Below are positions 19,145 through 27,777 of a stretch of DNA of 64,000 nucleotides, one piece after another. Source of the DNA: Hymenobacter setariae (GTDB lineage Bacteria > Bacteroidota > Bacteroidia > Cytophagales > Hymenobacteraceae); contig NZ_VMRJ01000003.1 of NCBI RefSeq assembly GCF_007713685.1, forward strand, positions 124,001 to 188,000, read 5' to 3'. Positions within the stretch are counted from its first letter, which is position 1, and the number at the start of each line of letters is the position of its first letter. The notes beneath the pieces were generated by a model. That model saw only the letters and a list, made by a program, of their open reading frames with translations, did no database searches and was not told the DNA's origin. A program made the position numbers and the translations under genes.

Positions 19145-19804
19145 ATGAACCGTATCTTTTTAGTTGATGACCACGCCATTGTGCGCGATGGGATTCGGGC
19201 GCTACTGGCGCAAGAGCCCGGCCTGGAGGTGGTAGGCGAAGCCAGCAATGGCCAAGAACTACTTGACCAGCTGCCTACCACGCCCGCCAATGTTGTGCTG
19301 CTCGATATTAATATGCCCGTGCTTGATGGCCTAGCTACTACGCAGCGCCTGCATGCTGAGTACCCCGATATAAAAATTCTGGTGCTCTCGATGCTCAACC
19401 ACGAGCGCTACATCGGGCAGCTTTTTGGCGCTGGGGCACACGGTTACATCTTGAAAAGCGCCGATAAGGGCGAAATCCTGATTGCCATCCAGACGGTAGC
19501 CAACGGTAAGCAGTTCTTATGCAGCGACCTAGGCCTAGCCATGCTGCACAAAGTACTGGCAAAAGAAGAGCATAACGAACCCAGCGAACCCACCGAGTTT
19601 AAGAAAACGGGCCAGCTAACGCGGCGTGAAACCGAAATTCTGCGCTTGCTGGCCGAGGGTCTGACGACCAGCGAAATGGCCGAAAAGCTGTTTACTAGCA
19701 AGCGTACCATCGAAACGCACCGCCAAAATATTCTGGAGAAGACGCAAACCAAAAACACGGCAGCTCTTATCAAGCTGGCCATGACGCAGGGATTGCTAGA
19801 TTAG
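19145..19804 (+). CDS. NarL/LuxR-type response regulator (orphan)
   Basis: A 219-residue two-domain response regulator. The receiver has acidic residues Asp8-Asp9, the phosphoacceptor Asp54 in VLLDINMP, and a lysine near residue 104 (ILKSADKG). The C-terminal LuxR-type helix-turn-helix has LTRRETEILRLLAEG and TSKRTIETHRQNI. It presumably activates transcription when phosphorylated. No histidine kinase lies next to it, so its partner is elsewhere. A very large hairpin follows the stop codon. Confidence 0.9.
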   Translation: MNRIFLVDDHAIVRDGIRALLAQEPGLEVVGEASNGQELLDQLPTTPANVVLLDINMPVLDGLATTQRLHAEYPDIKILVLSMLNHERYIGQLFGAGAHGYILKSADKGEILIAIQTVANGKQFLCSDLGLAMLHKVLAKEEHNEPSEPTEFKKTGQLTRRETEILRLLAEGLTTSEMAEKLFTSKRTIETHRQNILEKTQTKNTAALIKLAMTQGLLD

Positions 19805-19829
19805 CTGTGTAATAGGATTATTCCGCTTT

Positions 19830-19899
19830 CAAAGCATTTCGGGCGCTTAGCTCCGCAGTCGTAACTACGACTGCGGAGCTAGGCGCCCGAAATGCTTTG
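19830..19899. repeat. Near-perfect 34-bp inverted repeat after the response regulator
   Basis: Arms 19830-19863 and 19866-19899 are complementary except at one position that would be a G-U pair in RNA, and are separated by only 2 bases. The stem contains GGGCGC, GAGCTAGGCGCC-like and GCAGTCGTA segments. No T run follows, so it is not a classical terminator, though it could stop or protect the transcript. The rest of the 280-375 bp gap to the next gene shows only AT-rich sequence. Confidence 0.8.
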
Positions 19900-20179
19900 G
19901 AGAGGATAGCCGCCCGGTGAGTAAGGCTGTAATTGAACCAACGTATCTACCAATTTATCAAGAAGCTGTATTAATTGTGCAAAATTGTGTAGTGCTCTTG
20001 CCCAAGAATAGGGTATAGTACGTAGGTAAATTCACTTATTTATAAATGAAGTACAACCAAACAACTTAAATTAAGTATTAACTGTGCCCAATATAGGACG
20101 GAAGCCGGGTACATTTGCATCGTACTACTCCACCTCGTTAGTAGCCATGGCCGATACTTTCTTGCTCCTCGTCTTTCCG

Positions 20180-20545
20180 ATGAGAACGCTGACCATCCAC
20201 CTAGGAGGACACCGCGACTGCATGGGGCTGAGCTTGCGAGGAGGATGCACGTCGCCCGCCGATGCTGCTCACTTAGAGCAAGCTATCAACCAGCTACTAG
20301 TGCGGGCCGTGCCGCAGGCCTGGATTGATTGCCGGGGACTACACTCACTGAGTTGGCTGGGCCAGCAGGCGCTGCTGCAAGCTGATAGCAAGGCGCGCGC
20401 TAGCAGCACGCAGCTCTACTGGTGCGGGCTGTCTAAAAGCCTGCTTAATGAGCTGAAAGATAGTGGGGTGAGTGCACAGCTGACACTGTGTTCTGCGGCC
20501 GATTTTCAGGGGCCACAGTTTTTGCTGGCTAGCGCTACCGCCTAG
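20180..20545 (+). CDS. STAS-like small protein
   Basis: A 121-residue protein if started at MRTLTIHLGG. The frame is open 32 codons further upstream (to 20084), with a hydrophobic stretch that does not look like a good signal peptide. AWIDCRGLHSLSWLGQQALL resembles the central strand-helix of STAS/anti-sigma-antagonist domains, and QLYWCGLSKSLLNELKDSG the next strand-helix. The phosphorylatable serine of SpoIIAA-like proteins might be one of the serines in HSLS. Assignment is tentative. Confidence 0.45.
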   Translation: MRTLTIHLGGHRDCMGLSLRGGCTSPADAAHLEQAINQLLVRAVPQAWIDCRGLHSLSWLGQQALLQADSKARASSTQLYWCGLSKSLLNELKDSGVSAQLTLCSAADFQGPQFLLASATA

Positions 20546-20563
20546 GGCACGCCGCGGCACGCC

Positions 20564-20571
20564 TACCTTCG
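20564..20571 (+). promoter_or_regulatory. TACCTTCG -7-like box
   Basis: TACCTTCG followed by CGGCCCCAA lies 27 bases before the thioesterase start at 20599. The same box-plus-CGGCCCCAA sequence precedes tRNA-Val (21742), which supports a shared promoter type with TTCG in place of TTTG. Confidence 0.45.
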
Positions 20572-20598
20572 CGGCCCCAAATTGTAGCCCGCCTGCCT

Positions 20599-21123
20599 AT
20601 GTCGCGCCTCGTCCGCACCCCCGAAACCCAGCATCGCGTTCATTTCCAAGACTGCGACATGCTGGGCCATCTCAACAACGCCCGTTACGTCGATTACTTT
20701 CTCAATGCCCGCGAAGACCACGTAGCCGAGCACTACGCCTTGAACATGGGTGAGTTGGCCCGGGCTCAGCAGGCGGCCTGGGTTATTACCAAGCACCACC
20801 TCAGCTACCTCAAGCCGGCGCGGCAGGGCGTCATGGTGCGCATCCTGTCTCAGCTTATTCACTTCGACAATTCTAACCTGGTATTGGAGATGCAGATGCG
20901 CTCGGCCGATGGCCAGCGGCTGCTGGCATTGCTGTGGTCTGAGATGGCTTTTGTGCAGCTGCCTGCTGGCACCCGCCTCGACCACGCCGATGCCCTTATG
21001 GACATGCTAGAAGAGGTTGACGTGCCCCACATCGACTACGACCCCGATGGCTTCGACGAGCGCGTGAAAGCTGTGCGCCAAGAGCTGAAGAAGCTGCGCC
21101 GCCCCACTAGCGAGGCTAGCTAA
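20599..21123 (+). CDS. Acyl-CoA thioesterase (hotdog fold)
   Basis: A 174-residue single-domain 4HBT-type thioesterase. HRVHFQDCDMLGHLNNARYVDYF is the family active-site segment, with Asp in DCDMLGHLNN. AWVITKHHLSYLKPAR and MRSADGQRLLALLWSEMAF complete the hotdog sheet. The C-terminal acidic/basic tail (DERVKAVRQELKKLRR) looks like an added helix. It ends by overlapping the convergent membrane gene by 4 bases. Physiological substrate is unknown. It is a different subfamily from the thioesterase at 275-709. Confidence 0.85.
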   Translation: MSRLVRTPETQHRVHFQDCDMLGHLNNARYVDYFLNAREDHVAEHYALNMGELARAQQAAWVITKHHLSYLKPARQGVMVRILSQLIHFDNSNLVLEMQMRSADGQRLLALLWSEMAFVQLPAGTRLDHADALMDMLEEVDVPHIDYDPDGFDERVKAVRQELKKLRRPTSEAS

Positions 21124-21632
21124 GCCTTCTCAATCAACTGCGCCATCAGGGCATCAAACACTAGTAGGAAGCCGCCTTGCAGCCAGATGGAACGGCCATA
21201 ACCCAGCAGCCGCACCGGAGTTATAGGCTGCAAGGCGGGCCGGGCAGCACGGGCCACCAGCCACCAGCCCAGCAGCAAATACCCTAGGTCGAGCACGGCA
21301 TTCACTTGGAATATCATGACCACGTGCTGCTGGTCAAAAGTCGCATCGAGGGCCGTGAAGCCTGCGGGCGGTGCGCCGGGGTGCGTGCGCAAGATGCCCA
21401 CCGCAGCCAGCACCGCGTTAATGAAGCCCCAGCAGCAGTTCATGAAATGAAAGTGGTGGGGCATTTCGCGCCGGTCGGTGCGCGGCAGCTGGTAGCCGCT
21501 AACGATAAGATTGGCCAGTGCCCACACGCCCAGCACGCCCAAGCCCCGGCCCAGTAGTAGCTCGCGAGCCTGGTAGGCCGCCAGCCAGCCCGCCGCAGGA
21601 ACCACCGACGTTAGAAGTACAGTGCTTATCAT
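21120..21632 (-). CDS. Integral membrane protein of unknown function
   Basis: A 170-residue protein with four or five hydrophobic segments, including VLLTSVVPAAGWLAAY, GVLGVWALANLIVSGY and LGYLLLGWWLVARA. HHFHFMNCCWGFINAVLA is a striking His/Cys-rich block that may be conserved in this family of Bacteroidota membrane proteins, but I cannot name it securely. I start at ATG 21632; longer frames upstream lack hydrophobic character. Its stop overlaps the end of the convergent thioesterase gene. Confidence 0.6.
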   Translation of the reverse strand: MISTVLLTSVVPAAGWLAAYQARELLLGRGLGVLGVWALANLIVSGYQLPRTDRREMPHHFHFMNCCWGFINAVLAAVGILRTHPGAPPAGFTALDATFDQQHVVMIFQVNAVLDLGYLLLGWWLVARAARPALQPITPVRLLGYGRSIWLQGGFLLVFDALMAQLIEKA

Positions 21633-21741
21633 GGCTACAAAGAAACTGCTGAAAGCTACCTGCCCAGTCCCACTGCCCCCTACCGAGGCGGCTCCGGCCA
21701 AAAAATAACCACCTAGGCGTGCACAAACCCCGCCGCCGCCG

Positions 21742-21749
21742 TACTTTCG
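21742..21749 (+). promoter_or_regulatory. TACTTTCG -7-like box of tRNA-Val
   Basis: TACTTTCG followed by CGGCCCCAA lies 21 bases before the tRNA. It matches the box at 20564 almost exactly and fits the Bacteroidota TAnnTTTG type with one change. Confidence 0.5.
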
Positions 21750-21770
21750 CGGCCCCAACAACTCTATTCT

Positions 21771-21844
<74 letters not shown>

Positions 21845-21849
21845 CTAGT

Positions 21850-21880
21850 AATGCCCTTTGGCTTCGTGCCGAAGGGCATT
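21850..21880 (+). terminator. Terminator of tRNA-Val
   Basis: AATGCCCTT and AAGGGCATT pair around a GGC-TTCGT-GCC top, followed by TTT. It lies 6 bases past the tRNA. Confidence 0.8.
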
Positions 21881-21916
21881 TTGCATTTGGAAATGACCTA
21901 GGCAGCTTACCGAAAG

Positions 21917-22444
21917 CTACCCGACTGGCACTTGGCGCGGTGTTGCCGCGCGCCGCGCTGGCGAAGGGCCATACGAAGTGACCCAAGCCGGATAATACCG
22001 AAACAACAGCCAACTGCCCAGCCCCAGCACCAAGGAGCTAACTCCGAGGGTGCTCCACCAGAAGTAGACTGCCGGCAAGAGACGATACGTGCTTTCGACT
22101 ACAAAGGCAGCATACAGGCCCGTGATGGAGGCGCCCATGCCTATATAGTGCCAGCGCAGCCATGCCTGCCCTGCCGGGCGCCCCACGGCCGCCCCTACCC
22201 CCAGCAAGAGCGCGCCGGCACTGCCAACGGCACCCCAGTGCACAATGCCAAACCGCCCGAATAGCGTGTAAATACGGAATGCCGTCAGCAGCAGCACGCA
22301 CATGCTGCCCACGTAAGCCCAGCCTAAGTAGCGGTGCCTGGTAGTGGCTTTAGGAAGGCAGAGGGCGGCAGTGCCAGTGCCCAGTGCCACTAGTGCCGCC
22401 AGCAAGTGCAGCATACTAACCGGCGAGTGAAGCAAAGAGGGCAT
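21917..22444 (-). CDS. DUF2306-like membrane protein
   Basis: A 175-residue membrane protein with five or more hydrophobic segments. HRYLGWAYVGSMCVLLLTAF, IVHWGAVGSAGALLLG and WLRWHYIGMGASITGLY fit the DUF2306 pattern, in which histidines follow each pair of membrane helices. Function is unknown. A shorter start at MLHLLAALV (22414) is possible. It stands alone between tRNA-Val and a 290-bp gap. Confidence 0.7.
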   Translation of the reverse strand: MPSLLHSPVSMLHLLAALVALGTGTAALCLPKATTRHRYLGWAYVGSMCVLLLTAFRIYTLFGRFGIVHWGAVGSAGALLLGVGAAVGRPAGQAWLRWHYIGMGASITGLYAAFVVESTYRLLPAVYFWWSTLGVSSLVLGLGSWLLFRYYPAWVTSYGPSPARRAATPRQVPVG

Positions 22445-22663
22445 AGCCCACTGTACCCTCTAGCTCAGCGGCGGGTTACTCCTTCCGGCTCTTGTTTCAA
22501 CGCACAAATTAGTGTCTTACTAGCAGAACCTGAACAGTAAATAATAAATCACTTCACTGTGGCAGCTTATCTGCGCAAGAAGTTGTGTGTTGATAAATAG
22601 ACTGGTGTAAGTACGAAATGTTAAGCCTTGAAAATGGTGATTGGCTTAGCTCAGAAGCTAAAA

Positions 22664-22701
22664 AAAAGCACCCAGTTTCTATCAAGAAACTGGGTGCTTT
22701 T
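22664..22701 (-). terminator. Terminator of the small secreted protein gene
   Basis: AAAAGCACCCAGTTTCT pairs with AGAAACTGGGTGCTTTT around a 4-base loop. It lies about 30 bases past the stop at 22734 on the minus strand and has an A/T run on each side. The remainder of 22445-22733 shows no gene. Confidence 0.85.
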
Positions 22702-22733
22702 ACTCAAAGAAAAACCTGGGCTTGCAGGTTGCT

Positions 22734-23030
22734 TTACATTTTAGTCTTCATTTTGCCTTTTCCCGACGACATAGAATTTTTTTGCTTTTTGCTGTTTGTT
22801 GCGCGCTTGTCTTTAGAATCTAAAGGAGTGTTGTCAATAGCGTCGGGGGCGCCAGTGGCCGGAATATCGCGCGTAGCATTAGCAGCACTGTTAGGGTTCA
22901 GGGCCGGTGCGGCGCTGCTAGGCGTAAGGGTGGCCGGGCTTTTTTGAGCACCCTGCACTGGGGTAGTTTGGGCCAGGGCGGCGCTAGTACTGAATAGGGC
23001 AGCGGCTACGAGAAGATGCGTGAGTTTCAT
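22734..23030 (-). CDS. Small secreted low-complexity protein
   Basis: A 98-residue protein with a clear signal peptide (MKLTHLLVAAALFSTSAALA, cut before QTTPVQ). The mature chain is a Thr/Pro/Ala/Asn-rich disordered segment ending in a basic Lys/Ser/Met tail (NSKKQKNSMSSGKGKMKTKM). No domain is recognisable. Its own terminator supports it being a real gene. Secretion is inferred; role unknown. Confidence 0.6.
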   Translation of the reverse strand: MKLTHLLVAAALFSTSAALAQTTPVQGAQKSPATLTPSSAAPALNPNSAANATRDIPATGAPDAIDNTPLDSKDKRATNSKKQKNSMSSGKGKMKTKM

Positions 23031-23436
23031 AGGAAGTAATAAAAAGAGAACAAAAACTTTTCTGAAGCTTGTACCCTAAAATCTATCCTAGGGTTGTGGA
23101 CATGCAGCCGCGTTAGGTATAGTGGTATACCCTTGGGGCTTAGGCATAGGAAATGGTAGCAGGGGCGCTCAATGCTTCTGGCTATAATAAGCTGAACACC
23201 TGATTGTCGACTATCATAACGGTAGCGATAGGTTGGCTGCACCTTACCTAGGCTCAGCTTGATGGCTCAGCCATTGCCCGCCCCAAACTTTTTTATGGCT
23301 TGATAGCGGCTTGGTCAGTTACTTTGGCAGCCGGCGGCTACTTTATGGTGGCTGCGCTTGTTGAAGGGGTAGCTCGGTCAGTAACCCTGGAAAACGCTGC
23401 CCGTTTGTCTTTTCACCCTAGTTTTCTTTCTTTCAT
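23031..23436. other. Gap of about 400 bp without a gene
   Basis: Between the small secreted protein gene and tal I see no convincing gene, RNA or repeat. Two CCTAGG sites lie at about 23087 and 23248. The region just before tal is T-rich (TTTTCTTTCTTTCAT) and should hold the tal promoter, but no TAnnTTTG box is clear. Confidence 0.5.
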
Positions 23437-24579
23437 ATGAACCCCTTAGTCGACATCCGCCGCCTGGACCAGAGCCTTTGGCTCGATTTTATTAGCCGCA
23501 AAGTGCTCACCAATGGCGAGTTGAAGCGCCGCATCGACGAAGACGCGCTGCGGGGCGTTACTTCTAACCCCGCCATTTTTGAGAAGGCCATCGGCGGCTC
23601 GGCCGACTACGACGACACGATTAAAGAGCAAGCCCGGCAGGGCAAATCGGCCGAAGAAATCTACGTAGGCCTGGCCGTAGCCGACGTGCAAGCCGCCTGC
23701 GACCTGTTTCGCACCCTTTACGATAGCCACGACAACTCTAGCGACGGCTATGTGAGCCTAGAAGTGTCGCCCAAGCTGGCCCACGACACTGAGGGTACCA
23801 TCGCCGAAGCGCGCCAGCTGTGGAAAGACGTGGCCCGGCCCAACGTGATGATTAAAATTCCGGCTACGCTCGAAGGCCTACCCGCCATTCGCCAAGCTAT
23901 TTCGGAAGGCATCAACGTTAACGTCACCCTCATTTTTGGCCTTGACCGCTATAAAGCGGTGGCCGAAGCCTTTATCTCGGGCCTAGAAGACCGCGCCAAG
24001 GCCGGGCAGTCGCTAGAGCGTATCGACTCGGTAGCTAGCTTCTTCCTGTCGCGTATCGACGTGCTGATTGACCCGCAGCTAGAGAAAATCGCGGCTGAAG
24101 GTGGTGAGAAAGGCCAGCTAGCCGAGTCACTGGTGGGCGAGGTGGCCCTGGCTAGCGCCAAGCAGGCCTATCAGCTGTACAAAGAGATTTTTGCTAGCCC
24201 GCGCTGGCAGGCCTTGGCCGACAAAGGTGCTAATACGCAGCGCCTGTTGTGGGCTAGCACGGGCAACAAAAACCCGAAATACGACGACCTGAAGTACGTT
24301 GAAAACCTCATCGGTCCGAAAACGGTGAACACCATTCCGGTCGAAACGATGGACATCTTCAAGGAAAAAGGCAAGCCCGCCGACCGCCTCGAGCAGGGCC
24401 TCGAACTAGCCCAGGCTGTACTGCGCGACCTGCCCAAAGTAGGCATCGACCTCGACGCTAGCACCCAGCAGCTAGAAACAGAGGGCGTGCAGAAATTCAT
24501 CGAGCCCTTCGGCAAGCTGATTGACTCGGTCGAAAAGAAGCGCCAGCAGGCTGTGGAAGGTGCGGAAGCGCTAAAGTAA
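23437..24579 (+). CDS. tal: Transaldolase
   Basis: A 380-residue transaldolase of the long type. It moves a dihydroxyacetone unit between sugar phosphates in the non-oxidative pentose phosphate pathway. GVTSNPAIFEKAIGGSADYD is the family N-terminal signature. The Schiff-base lysine lies in NVMIKIPAT. NVTLIFGLDRYKAV and ASFFLSRID are further blocks. Only the transaldolase part is present; there is no fused glucose-6-phosphate isomerase. A strong terminator follows. Confidence 0.94.
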   Translation: MNPLVDIRRLDQSLWLDFISRKVLTNGELKRRIDEDALRGVTSNPAIFEKAIGGSADYDDTIKEQARQGKSAEEIYVGLAVADVQAACDLFRTLYDSHDNSSDGYVSLEVSPKLAHDTEGTIAEARQLWKDVARPNVMIKIPATLEGLPAIRQAISEGINVNVTLIFGLDRYKAVAEAFISGLEDRAKAGQSLERIDSVASFFLSRIDVLIDPQLEKIAAEGGEKGQLAESLVGEVALASAKQAYQLYKEIFASPRWQALADKGANTQRLLWASTGNKNPKYDDLKYVENLIGPKTVNTIPVETMDIFKEKGKPADRLEQGLELAQAVLRDLPKVGIDLDASTQQLETEGVQKFIEPFGKLIDSVEKKRQQAVEGAEALK

Positions 24580-24596
24580 AATAAACCAAGCCATAC

Positions 24597-24636
24597 AAAG
24601 CCCCGGCCTGCACCCATGCAAGCCGGGGCTTTTTTG
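24597..24636 (+). terminator. Terminator of tal
   Basis: AAAGCCCCGGC pairs with GCCGGGGCTTT around a 15-base loop and is followed by a T run. It lies 18 bases past the tal stop. Confidence 0.85.
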
Positions 24637-24653
24637 TGCGCTAGCCCAGTAGC

Positions 24654-24851
24654 TTAAGCGTGTAGCTTCTTTTTGCGAAGCTTAAGGAGCTGGTGCCCAA
24701 GTAGTGCCACAAAACCTAAGATAATGGTCATTGCTATGGCAGTACACGTGATTTTCCCGGGTTGCCCCGATGCAATGGCATCGGCTAAGACAGCGCTTCC
24801 TATTAAAAAACACACGGCGACCACGAACAATGGCAGGGCAAGGTTTTTCAT
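24654..24851 (-). CDS. Small two-helix membrane protein
   Basis: A 65-residue protein with two hydrophobic helices, LALPLFVVAVCFLIGSAVLA and CTAIAMTIILGFVALLGHQLL, and a basic tail (KLRKKKLHA) that suggests a cytoplasmic C-terminus. No family recognised. The compact composition supports a real gene, but there is no other evidence. Confidence 0.45.
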   Translation of the reverse strand: MKNLALPLFVVAVCFLIGSAVLADAIASGQPGKITCTAIAMTIILGFVALLGHQLLKLRKKKLHA

Positions 24852-24896
24852 GGCACGAAGAGGTGCAAGTGTGAAGACGCTTGAAAATTAACTGAT

Positions 24897-26429
24897 TTAT
24901 AGCGTATGCTGGCGCGCTAGCACCAGCACGGCTTCCAGTACCTCTCGGGTATTACTGAGGCGAGGCACCTTGCGCTGGCCACCTAGGGGGCCCTGGCGAC
25001 GCAACCACGCCTCAAAGGTGCCAGTGGGTACGAGGTGCACGCGGGGCGGCCCAAGGGCCAAGTCGCGGTGGCGCTTGGCATCGTAATCTGAGTTGAGCTG
25101 GCGCAGCGTGTAGTCGAGCACCTCGGCAAAGCGCCCTAGGGCGGCGGGTGGCGGGCCCGCGCACTCCACGGCCCACTCGTGGCCGCCGCGCGAAGTGGCC
25201 CCCGCCGCGAAATAGATAGGCGCGGCCGTGAAATCGCGCACTTGTACGCCAGTGGCCTGGGCAGCGGCCGTTATGGCGGCTTCGGCGTTTTCGATAACTA
25301 CTTCTTCGCCAAAGGCATTGAGAAAGTGCTTGGTGCGCCCCGTGATGCGCACGCGGTAGGGCCGCAGCGAGGTGAAGCGCACTGTGTCGCCCACGAGGTA
25401 GCGCCACAGCCCGGCACTGGTGCTGATAACCAGCGCGTAGCTCGGGCCGATTTCTACGGCCTCTAGGGGCACGGGGCGCGGGCTGGGGCTATCGAACTCG
25501 GCCGCGGGCAAAAACTCGTAGTAGATGCCGTGGTCGAGCAGCAGTAGCAGGTCGGGTGCACCGGGCTCGTCTTGCAAAGCAAAGTAGCCTTCCGAAGCAT
25601 TGTAGATTTCGAGGTAGCGCATGTGTACGCTCGGAATGAGCTGCTGAAACAGCTCGCGGTAGGGCCCGAATGCTACTGCACCGTGCAAAAACAGCCCTAG
25701 GTGGGGCCACACCTCGGCTACGTGCTGGGCGCCGGCTAAAGCCACCACGCGCCGCAGCAGCACCACCATCCAGGTGGGCACGCCGGCCAGCACGCGCACG
25801 TCTTGGCGCAGCACGTGGTGGGCAATGCGGTCGATTTTTTCTTCCCACTCATCGAGCAGTGCCAGCGGTAGGGGCGGGGTGCGCAGGTACTCGGCCCAGC
25901 CCGGCAGGCTCTGCATGATAAGGGCCGACACATCGCCGGCCCGCGCCGCCGGCCCAAAGGGGCTGGGGCCGTGGGTGCCGCCTAGGCTCAGGGTTTTGCC
26001 CTGCAAGAGCCGTTGCGCGGGGTAGAGATGCGTGGAGAGCGCCAGCATGTCGCGCCCAGCGCGATAATGATTGTCGTGCAGAGCCTCGGTAGTGAGCGGG
26101 ATAAACTTGCTGCGGGCATTGGTGGTGCCGCTGCTTTTGGCTTGCCACTGCGGGGCGGGGCCGGGCCACAGCACATCGGGCTGGCCCCGCAGTGCTTTCT
26201 CTAGCTCGGGATACAGCTGCTCGTAGGTGCTCACCGGCACGCGGGCGTCAAACTCTTGGGCGGGCAGCCCAGCCGCGTAGCCGTAGCGGCGGCCCCAACT
26301 CGTGTCTTTGGCCCGCCCCAGCAGGTAGCGCAGCACGGTGGCCTGCAACTCGTGCGGCTGCTGGCGCACCCGCGCCAGCCTAGGTAGGCTGCTAAGCTGG
26401 GTAGCGGCGGCAATGGCGAGGTCGAGCAC
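24897..26429 (-). CDS. GH3-family acyl-adenylate/amido synthetase-like protein
   Basis: A 510-residue member of the GH3 (plant auxin-responsive GH3/JAR1-like) adenylating superfamily. In plants these conjugate carboxylic acids to amino acids; the bacterial substrate is unknown. QWQAKSSGTTNARSKFIP is the ATP-binding Ser/Thr/Gly loop. LEIYNASEGYFALQDEPG is the second nucleotide motif. YRVRITGRTKHFLNAFGEEV resembles the third motif. No carrier protein or amino-acid gene is adjacent. It is upstream of lptB on the same strand, with an inverted repeat between them. Confidence 0.85.
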   Translation of the reverse strand: MLDLAIAAATQLSSLPRLARVRQQPHELQATVLRYLLGRAKDTSWGRRYGYAAGLPAQEFDARVPVSTYEQLYPELEKALRGQPDVLWPGPAPQWQAKSSGTTNARSKFIPLTTEALHDNHYRAGRDMLALSTHLYPAQRLLQGKTLSLGGTHGPSPFGPAARAGDVSALIMQSLPGWAEYLRTPPLPLALLDEWEEKIDRIAHHVLRQDVRVLAGVPTWMVVLLRRVVALAGAQHVAEVWPHLGLFLHGAVAFGPYRELFQQLIPSVHMRYLEIYNASEGYFALQDEPGAPDLLLLLDHGIYYEFLPAAEFDSPSPRPVPLEAVEIGPSYALVISTSAGLWRYLVGDTVRFTSLRPYRVRITGRTKHFLNAFGEEVVIENAEAAITAAAQATGVQVRDFTAAPIYFAAGATSRGGHEWAVECAGPPPAALGRFAEVLDYTLRQLNSDYDAKRHRDLALGPPRVHLVPTGTFEAWLRRQGPLGGQRKVPRLSNTREVLEAVLVLARQHTL

Positions 26430-26437
26430 TTCGAGTG

Positions 26438-26525
26438 AGTTATGAGTTTTGAGTTATAAGTGTTGAGTTATCCGGCTGGAAAAGCATAGAAAGCGCTGCG
26501 TAACTCAAAACTAAAAACTCATAAC
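26438..26525. repeat. AT-rich inverted repeat
   Basis: AGTTATGAGTTTTGAGTTA on the left is matched, with a short insertion, by the complement of TAACTCAAAACTAAAAACTC on the right (26501-26520). A related GAGTTA unit occurs again at 26464. It spans the gap between the GH3-like start and the lptB stop and is unlike the other two repeat families. Confidence 0.6.
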
Positions 26526-27263
26526 TTAATTAAACACCTTGCGCTTGAACTCAAAGTTTTTGCCTAGGTACACGCGGCGCACGGTTTCGTCGGCGGCTAG
26601 TTCTTCGGCGGTGCCGGCTTTCAGCAGCTTGCCCTCGAAGAGCAGGTAGGCGCGGTCCACGATTTCGAGGGTTGAGTTCACGTCGTGGTCGGTGATGAGC
26701 ACACCGATGTTCTGGTTTTTGAGCTTGGCCACAATGCCCTGGATTTCTTCGGTGGCGATGGGGTCTACACCCGCGAAGGGCTCGTCAAGCAGCACAAACT
26801 TGGGGTTTACGGCCAGGGCGCGGGCTATCTCGGTGCGGCGGCGCTCGCCACCGCTCAGCACCTTCCCTAGGTTTTTGCGCACGTGGCCCAGGCTAAACTC
26901 TTCGAGCAGCTCTTCTACTTTGTCGTGCTGCGCTTTTTTGGGCAGGTTGGTCATTTCGAGCACCGACAGGATGTTTTCCTCCACGCTTAGGTCGCGAAAC
27001 ACGCTGGCTTCTTGAGCCAAGTAGCCCATGCCGCGCCGCGCCCGCTGGTAGATGGGAAGCTTCGTAATGTTTTCATCATCAATGAAAATATCACCTGAGT
27101 TGGCTTTGACCATGCCTACCATCATGTAGAAGCAGGTGGTTTTTCCAGCGCCGTTGGGCCCTAGTAGCCCCACGATTTCGCCCTGGGACACGGTCAGCGA
27201 CATGTCGTTGACGACCGTGCGGGCTTTGTATTGTTTGACGAGGTGCTCGGCGCGAAGAATCAT
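26526..27263 (-). CDS. lptB: LPS export ABC transporter ATP-binding protein
   Basis: A 245-residue ABC ATPase that powers lipopolysaccharide extraction from the inner membrane. Walker A is GPNGAGKTT (residues 35-43), the Q-loop region is [17 protein letters not shown], the signature is [15 protein letters not shown], and Walker B is [15 protein letters not shown]. The GMGYLAQE and [17 protein letters not shown] blocks are LptB-specific. I start at [10 protein letters not shown] (27263); 25 upstream codons are not family-like. The lptF/lptG permease genes are not nearby. Confidence 0.93.
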   Translation of the reverse strand: MILRAEHLVKQYKARTVVNDMSLTVSQGEIVGLLGPNGAGKTTCFYMMVGMVKANSGDIFIDDENITKLPIYQRARRGMGYLAQEASVFRDLSVEENILSVLEMTNLPKKAQHDKVEELLEEFSLGHVRKNLGKVLSGGERRRTEIARALAVNPKFVLLDEPFAGVDPIATEEIQGIVAKLKNQNIGVLITDHDVNSTLEIVDRAYLLFEGKLLKAGTAEELAADETVRRVYLGKNFEFKRKVFN

Positions 27264-27336
27264 AGACGGTGGCAAAGGTAAAACGTAGGGAGTGGCTACT
27301 TGCCGTTTCGGGCCTAACGCTTGGCGGCCGTTTATC

Positions 27337-27696
27337 ATGCCCCATCGTCCGCATTGGTCGCTTTATGTGCTCGTTGTGCTGTTTGTAGGCGCAGGCCTAT
27401 TGCATTTTCTGCATCCGGCGCCCTATCTGCGCATCATGCCGCCCGAGCTGCCCGCACCCCGGATGCTGGTGCTGCTGAGCGGCGCGGCCGAGGTGGCGGG
27501 CGGCCTAGGACTGCTGTGGCCTGCTACCCGGCGCTGGGCGGCGTGGGGCCTACTGGCACTGCTGCTGGCCGTGTTTCCGGCTAACGTTTACATGCTGCTA
27601 ATCCACGAGCAGCTACACCTGCCGGCCTGGGTGCTGTGGGCACGGCTGCCGTTGCAGCCCCTGCTTATGTGGTGGGTGTGGCGCGTGGGTCGCTAA
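27337..27696 (+). CDS. DoxX-like small membrane protein
   Basis: A 119-residue protein with four predicted membrane helices ([56 protein letters not shown] and the C-terminal PLLMWWVW). [20 protein letters not shown] and VFPANVYML are typical of DoxX-family proteins. Function is unclear. It is divergent from lptB with 73 bp between starts, so they may share a regulatory region. I start at [10 protein letters not shown]. Confidence 0.7.
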   Translation: MPHRPHWSLYVLVVLFVGAGLLHFLHPAPYLRIMPPELPAPRMLVLLSGAAEVAGGLGLLWPATRRWAAWGLLALLLAVFPANVYMLLIHEQLHLPAWVLWARLPLQPLLMWWVWRVGR

Positions 27697-27777
27697 GCAA
27701 CACGCAATAAGGCTTGTGCAATTGCTAGGGTGTTGGCATCAGCAGGGTAAGGACTTCACTTCTTTCCCGCTTTTGCT

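Noticed and set aside
20084..20179. N-terminal extension of the STAS-like protein
   Set aside because: The extra 32 residues show no signal peptide or conserved block, and the beta-strand pattern begins at MRTLTIHLGG.
23027..23242. 71-residue minus-strand frame upstream of the small secreted protein gene
   Set aside because: No family resemblance; it overlaps the next gene's start and looks like a chance frame in the tal upstream gap.
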